Notes under the pieces: model-generated | Databases searched by the model: none | What the model was told of the DNA's origin: nothing | What the model saw: the letters and a program-made list of their open reading frames with translations, nothing else | Origin: Phallusia fumigata | Taxonomy: Eukaryota > Chordata > Ascidiacea > Phlebobranchia > Ascidiidae | Assembly: GCA_008931825.1 (NCBI GenBank) | Contig: QXVZ01024017.1 | Location: 1-28,479, forward strand | Direction: 5' to 3' | DNA length: 28,479 bases | Position numbers and translations under genes: made by a program | In this document: in pieces, positions 23,901 through 28,479 of the stretch | Layout of the letters: each line of letters begins with the position of its first letter | Position numbering within the stretch: the stretch's first letter is position 1

Positions 23901-25816
23901 TTTGTCAGTAACTAAGGTCAACCAATTTTAAACCAACCCATTCAGGCAAATGTAGAAAACTTTAATGTGCTTATTCGAGACTTCTTTGACATATGCAGGC
24001 CAAAAGCAATCTTTGGCGTTGTGTTTAACCCACACAACATCACCAGAATTAATTGCATCTTCTTCATCCTGAAAACTCACCAAACCCTGAACAGAAAATA
24101 AAAGTAGGTAGAAAATCCACAAACCTTGTGTCTTCTGCCATTACAATTTACAATGGATATTTTTTTGATGTACTGCCTAACAATAGGTCTTTCATTTCAT
24201 TTTCAATTGCAGTTAGCTCTTTTACATCTATACTACAGCCTAAATTCAAAGAAATACATTGGCCTGATCCAGTGATTTGTAGTTTCAAGCTGATAATTTT
24301 CTTTGTGTCTATGCAACGCAATTGCATGGTACCATCAAAAGCTTGCAAAAAGTGATTAAGTTTGCTTAGAAATTCGCTCACCCCAGTACCCAAGGTTTAG
24401 GGCTAAAAACACTTCTTTACTATGGATTTTGGGGTAATGTCAAAATTGAATAAACAATGATGGTTGAAGAACTTAGGAAAAGTATTTTCATCTATCATTG
24501 TGACATCAAATGTTTGCATTGTAGCAAATTACAACACGGTTTTTACCTTTTTAAGGTATTTTTTAACTTTTTATACGTCACAATTTCTGCAGCAATAGCA
24601 AAAAAGTAGATCCCCCTTTAAAAAAGCATTTCATTGTATCAGAGTTCAAGTGGTACAATGGCTTACAAACCCTTTTTATCAATGGATTTTAACATCCTTC
24701 ATACCTAACAATAAGAACTGGATGTTTTTACGGTTTGTTTTGGCAAAAAAGGCAAAATAATCTTGCATAAAAAATGCGGGGATCCAATAAAAAATTTTCT
24801 TCCATAGTAGTTGTTTTGCATTTTACAAGACTTGGATTCAACATTCCAGTTTCCAAACAAAAAATCCCTTGGGCCAATTTTTAAGCTACACTGCTGTGAA
24901 TGGCCAGTGTGCAAAAAAAAAATGCCCATTTGAAAGGGCATAAATTTGGTAATCATATCAAAAGTCAGAGAGGCCTTTAAATGCGTTACAATGTAGAACC
25001 AAAGAGTTTACAAATCACTTTCAACTTTTTTGAACATTTTGAGGGTAGATGGGGATAAAAAATTTTTTAGTACTCAGCTTTAGATGCTTGTCTATTGTGT
25101 GTAACAAATTAAAAAAGCACTTTTTTATGGACCTTATTAGAAGTTGCAACCATCATTTTCTATGATAAACATCATAGAAATATTGGTAAGCACATGTTTA
25201 ACGCAATCAAAACCATCATAACCTTAAAAGCAATGTTGGACTTCTGTTGGCCAAATATGTCCTTTATTTTTCCCAAACTTTTTAAAAACATATCTTTAAG
25301 TATGGCAACTGACCTATCGGTTCACAGGAACAAGCCATTCACAAACTGTACAATTTACCAGCTATTAGCGTCAGTTTTGGGTACTGTCACTTTAAAATTT
25401 TATACCTCAGGCAAATCTAGATCCTCATCAGAAGTTGACTGATTTGAGGTTTCTGCCAACAAGATGGACTCATCTGGAACAAAATTAATCATTATAAAAA
25501 CGTATCTACCGTATAAATTTTTCTGTGATTGTTATATTTCGCACATATAACATAAACAAAGATTATACTATGTATGAAAATAAAGTAATGCCCTACATTA
25601 GATCCTCACAAATGACCTGCAATCCACAAACATTTTAAAAATTATCCTAACAAACTTAATACCTAACAAGCTTGTTTCTGCAAAGCTGTCCCAGTTTAGG
25701 TCCTGGTCATCAACAAATACTTCAGGTAAAGTTGAAGCACCGACACTTTTCCGCAAATTAGGTTTTTTTAGCTTTTCACATGACAACTTCGAAGAACTTT
25801 GCTTTCTTTTTCCCAT
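20967..25816 (-). CDS. PWWP-domain protein, similar to the PWWP3/MUM1 family; last junction uncertain
   Basis: PWWP domains bind methylated-histone nucleosomes and DNA, so a nuclear chromatin role is likely. Exons: 25816-25663, 25473-25406, 24086-23938, 23788-23659, 23509-23049, then a last coding piece ending at the stop 20969-20967. The first five are phase-consistent (320 codons plus 2 nt). The Lys/Ser-rich N-terminus looks nuclear. Residues 89-120 read GDVVWVKHNAKDCFWPAYVK, a PWWP core in which CFWP replaces PWWP, followed by a beta-strand-like segment and a helical region. The end of exon 5 (HLKLVLDGSTYSK) resembles the C-terminal part of MUM1-type proteins, but only loosely. The best last-exon acceptor (21110) is out of phase; the weak one at 21075 fits and gives 356 aa. 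A missing exon in the N gap at 21279 is equally possible. Exons 4 and 5 appear twice through an assembly redundancy. Family placement is tentative. Confidence 0.72.
21280..22213. other. Redundant 934-bp contig between two Ns, an exact copy of 22952-23885
   Basis: The segment is bracketed by N at 21279 and N at 22214 and repeats 22952-23885 base for base as far as I could follow. It contains copies of PWWP gene exons 4 and 5 (22116-21987 and 21837-21377), including splice sites. A small contig placed beside a longer one covering the same sequence explains this. A very recent tandem duplication is less likely, because both edges coincide exactly with Ns. Confidence 0.88.
24148..24399 (-). other. 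Unexplained 80-codon open stretch in PWWP gene intron 2
   Basis: The frame has no ATG near its start (the first is Met at DGTMQLRC, about 24 codons in) and ends at TAA 24150-24148. Its composition is protein-like and not dominated by Phe, Lys and Ile: for example FLSKLNHFLQAFDGT, SGQCISLNLGC and DVKELTAIENEMK. It is on the coding strand of the host gene. I found no good acceptor in the right phase, only weak AGs. It could be an alternative terminal exon, a decayed gene piece or chance. I do not recognise a family. Confidence 0.3.
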
Positions 25817-26544
25817 GTCTGTCGCTATTGTCTACAATGTTCTTTTTCGGTTTGTTGTACATTGGATCTTTTTAGTTGGTTGCAACATAGCAATTGATAC
25901 AGTACTACATTGTTACACTGAAAATACGATGACAGTTAACACTCGAAGCAATATAATTTAAAAAAGCCTATTAATGAAAATATTGCTACATGTAGCTGCA
26001 GTTCGTGCACGCCATTAGATCACATTTACAAATACAAATCCTTGTATATTTTGTGCCAGAATCTTGTTGGTAACAAAGAAAGTGTATGCTGTTGCTGCAC
26101 TTGAAAATCATTGAAATTGAAACAATGACACTTTCTGAAACTGACTTTCCGAGTCAGACCCATCATTAATAACACTTATTCTTCAGGGGCATTGACTTTA
26201 ATTGCGTGAGAAGGATTCGCTAGATAGCGCATATGTGAAACCCCAAATTCTATGGTGAAACTAAGGTAAGGTTTTTTCAATGCACCAAAAACGGTGGCGG
26301 TATTGCGTTATCTCACATTTCATTTTTGCTGTAATAAGTAACAGTTTTTTTATTATCATTCGACACTTTGCGGCCAGAACTTAAAACGTCACAATAAATA
26401 AAACAACTTTGTTAGAGAGCATCTCGCATTTTTTTGCTGCTGATGCCCTTTCGCTGTTTCGAGTAGGGCAAACTTGTGCTGGCAGCTGGGTGCTATTACA
26501 GTGTTACAATTCCGAGTTTCTGGTCGGTGTAAAATTGGTGTTTT

Positions 26545-27015
26545 TTCTTCATTTGGTGCAGTTTTATACATTTAATTAGGTGTAGCGTTTTAGCACTTGT
26601 TCCTTTGGTCCACCATCACATCGCTTAGTGCGCATATATATATCGTTCCTAGCGCCCTTTCATGTTCTTTTATAGACCACATAGTACACATATGTGCCAT
26701 TTGGCACACATTCAAATCGCGTGGTGAACACTATAACGTCGCTTGGTGCCCTTTAGCATCGTTCGGTGTAGCAATTGCATCGCTTGGTTTACTCTTTACA
26801 TTGTTTGGCACACTTTATGTTGTCTGGTGCAGTGCACCTTTATGCGAACTGAACCTTTATACGGCAGCGTAATATCGCTAGTGTACAGCTTTATTGCGCT
26901 TGGTCCATCCTTGCATTACTTGGTGCATCTTATATTGCTTGGTGCACCAATACATCGTTTTGTGCACATATATATCGCTAAGTCCACCATTGGTGCCCTT
27001 TTATATCGGTTGATC
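26545..27015. repeat. Degenerate tandem repeat with a 20-21 bp period
   Basis: Units share a core like atcgcttggtgcac followed by a cttt- or tat-type spacer. Cores start at about 26621, 26642, 26717, 26739, 26759, 26780, 26801, 26820, 26875, 26895, 26915, 26935, 26955, 26975 and 27005. The run 26875 to 26975 has an exact 20-bp step. Weaker units (atttggtgca, attaggtgta) extend it left to about 26545. Units differ at several positions, so this is an old minisatellite. Open frames inside it are by-products of the low stop density. Confidence 0.75.
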
Positions 27016-27609
27016 ACAGCCATCCATACCACATATGTGCCATCCAGCGTATCCTATTAAGCCAAGACCGAGCGATTGTGCATATTTTAGGCATGTTTGT
27101 TTGTTTATTGCAATTGCATCAACAACACCTAAATGCGCTGTGCTCGCTATAAGTCGATCGCCGAGCTATTGCCTCATTGTAATTCGATTATTTTTTATTT
27201 CATTTTTTTACATTTTTAGAAAGTTGGTGACTTTAATTTGCGTCAACCCATCGGGTCCACTGGTTTGGAGACACGCAAAACTCTACACCCCCAACCTTAC
27301 AAGCATAAAGTAATCGCGCTGAGCAATCGGCCATCTTGGCGGTGAATCTACTTTATCCTATCATAGCATATATTCATTATGTCCCATTGTAAGCCAGGCA
27401 GCCCTTGCAAAAACGTGTTGATCAGCTTGAAAAAGGGTATCGACTCATAAACATATGCGCCATGTGCCAACAGCGATACCGACCCGGTCCAGTACTCCGC
27501 TTCAACGGTTTTAAGGACGCCAATCGCCCATCATGGTAGTAGCAGCGTGTATGGACCTTGGCGGTGTTGCCAGGGTGGCAGTTTTCCCGCCCAATTATGG
27601 GCTATAGTT

Positions 27610-28007
27610 TTATGAGGGATCCTCTAAATTGGCAAGGTGAGCTAGGTGGGTGATTCTTCTTTCAATAGTGCATTCAAGTATGTCGCTCGGAAGGTTCCGG
27701 TACCTTCCGAATCTACAGGTCCGCTTGGTTCGCTTGGTAAGGTTCCTGTGCCTTCCAAATCTACAGGTCCGCTTGGTACGTCGCTTGTATCTACATTTTT
27801 TAAATTTCATCCTTTTAATAATAAGCCCCCCTGACCCCAATAGCACTAACCGTCAACGGCAAAACATAAACTGCGAGTTTTACTCTACTTATATGCATTA
27901 TCTTCCGTATTTGTAGTACCGGCGAAGTAACAAAGCCTCTTCGTGCGACACGCCTTAAAGTAGAATCACCCACCTTCCCACCTTGCCATTTAAGAAGAAC
28001 CGCTTAA
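27610..28007. mobile_element. MITE-like element with long imperfect TIRs
   Basis: The core 27625-27657 (taaattggcaaggtg to gggtgattct) matches the reverse complement of 27962-27992 with few mismatches and a small length difference. Weaker similarity extends outward to about 27610 and 28007. The interior of about 300 bp has no transposase frame but carries a 48-bp tandem repeat. No target duplication was identified, so the exact ends and superfamily are open. Confidence 0.6.
27691..27786. repeat. Two-copy 48-bp tandem repeat
   Basis: Units 27691-27738 and 27739-27786 differ at few positions and both contain atctacaggtccgcttggt. The first unit, with two preceding bases, begins with a near-perfect palindrome, ggaaggttccggtaccttcc (27689-27708). 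The Arg/Lys-rich minus-strand open frame over this area is a translation of the repeat, not a gene. Confidence 0.8.
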
Positions 28008-28309
28008 CCAATTACCATTCTTTTCTCTATGTAGGTGGTGGCAGTACTTCAGTAAGCTCACTAACTCCAACATTTCCTCATATTTTTAATCATTTTTGGA
28101 AAATAAAACTATTTCAGCAGTTTTTTATGAGATTTCTCTGAATTAGGGAATTTACCGAGTCTTTCCGTCCCACCAGTGTTCTTCTTTGGTATCACTCCCT
28201 CCCAATAGTTTGCAGACAAAAGCGGAAGTATGTAGTACCTAGTTTCGTAAATTTGACGACACTGGATTTATTGTTTACCGCTTATCCAATCGTATAAAGT
28301 TGGAATCCC

Positions 28310-28479
28310 ATGGATGAAACAATTAAACAGTTGTCGATTGATTTGAAGAGTCTTTGTGACGAAAACGGAAAGGAAAAAGACCACTTAAAATGTGCAGAAA
28401 TATTTTACCAAATGGGCATGGTGTACAAAAATTTATCCGACAACTGTGGTGATAAACATGAGCAAAAGATTTCCTACAT
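28310..28479 (+). CDS. 5' exon of an unidentified protein, possibly TPR-like, cut by the right edge
   Basis: The ATG at 28310 opens a frame that runs without a stop to the window end (56 codons plus 2 nt). It begins MDETIKQLSIDLKSLCDENG and continues with CAEIFYQMGMVYKNLSDNCG, ending with KHEQKISY. The amphipathic helices and the A-x-x-Y-x-x-G-x-V-Y-x-N-L pattern resemble a TPR unit, as in invertebrate TPR signalling proteins; this is a weak resemblance. An alternative start lies one codon later but one (28314) and is out of frame, so 28310 is preferred. It is the only plus-strand gene here and is divergent from the PWWP gene 2.5 kb away. Confidence 0.6.
   Translation, partial: MDETIKQLSIDLKSLCDENGKEKDHLKCAEIFYQMGMVYKNLSDNCGDKHEQKISY

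Larger units (their letters stand above)
25817..28309. other. Repeat-rich intergenic region between divergent genes
   Basis: It lies between the start codons of the PWWP gene (minus) and the right-edge gene (plus), so it should contain both promoters. No gene is supported. It holds the 20-bp degenerate tandem repeat and the TIR element described separately. A short motif around 27555-27600, tgttgccagggtggcag, looks like a dispersed repeat, but only one copy is in the window. Confidence 0.6.

Noticed and set aside
88..25816. Operon of the four minus-strand genes
   Set aside because: Tunicate operons have very short gaps between genes; here the gaps are about 0.7, 4 and 1.7 kb.
26545..27015. 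CRISPR-like array
   Set aside because: Units are degenerate and adjoining with no constant repeat and unique spacer pattern, and the DNA is eukaryotic.
27610..27846. Arg/Lys-rich 78-codon frame with an internal 16-residue repeat
   Set aside because: The residue repeat is only the translation of the 48-bp DNA repeat inside a transposon-like element.
1..28479. tRNA, rRNA or other structured RNA genes
   Set aside because: No tRNA B-box with a matching A-box and no rRNA-like stretch was recognised on either strand; a covariance-model search would settle this.

Overview
The window looks like nuclear DNA of an invertebrate chordate, most likely a tunicate such as Ciona. It is AT-rich, with short exons, introns mostly of 50-800 bp, GT-AG splice sites and no bacterial gene structure. 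The genes are of animal type: a complex I assembly factor, a SET/MYND lysine methyltransferase, a nectin-like three-Ig adhesion protein and a PWWP protein. The organism is an inference from gene content and intron size. Exon models were built by hand from splice sites, reading phase and family similarity remembered from vertebrate proteins; no search was run.

Layout, left to right. (1) 88-1466, minus: 5' part of an NDUFAF1 (CIA30) homologue, running off the left edge. (2) 2189-9036, minus: a complete 14-exon SMYD4 homologue, 811 codons before the stop, all phases consistent. Its introns hold two small transposon-like elements with terminal inverted repeats (TIRs) and 7-8 bp target duplications. 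(3) 9037-12984: about 4 kb without a supportable gene. (4) 12985-19284, minus: a complete nectin-like gene (signal peptide, three Ig domains, one membrane span, Tyr-rich tail ending near an ITIM-like motif). (5) 19285-20966: intergenic. (6) 20967-25816, minus: a PWWP-domain gene resembling the PWWP3/MUM1 family, with an unresolved last junction. (7) 25817-28309: intergenic, repeat-rich, with a degenerate 20-bp tandem repeat and a TIR element carrying a 48-bp tandem repeat. (8) 28310-28479, plus: the first exon of an unidentified, possibly TPR-like protein, running off the right edge.

The assembly is draft quality. Six single N bases mark contig joins. Four have the same 100-225 bp on both sides, and two bracket a 934-bp contig repeated exactly 1672 bp further on. 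These copies duplicate exons in three genes on paper and should not be read as biological duplication.

Four genes share the minus strand, but 0.7-4 kb separates them, so nothing suggests an operon. They do not form an evident pathway: mitochondrial assembly, protein methylation, cell adhesion and chromatin reading. No previously undescribed system stands out. The most distinctive items are the ITIM-like tail of the nectin-like protein, the mobile elements and the 20-bp repeat.
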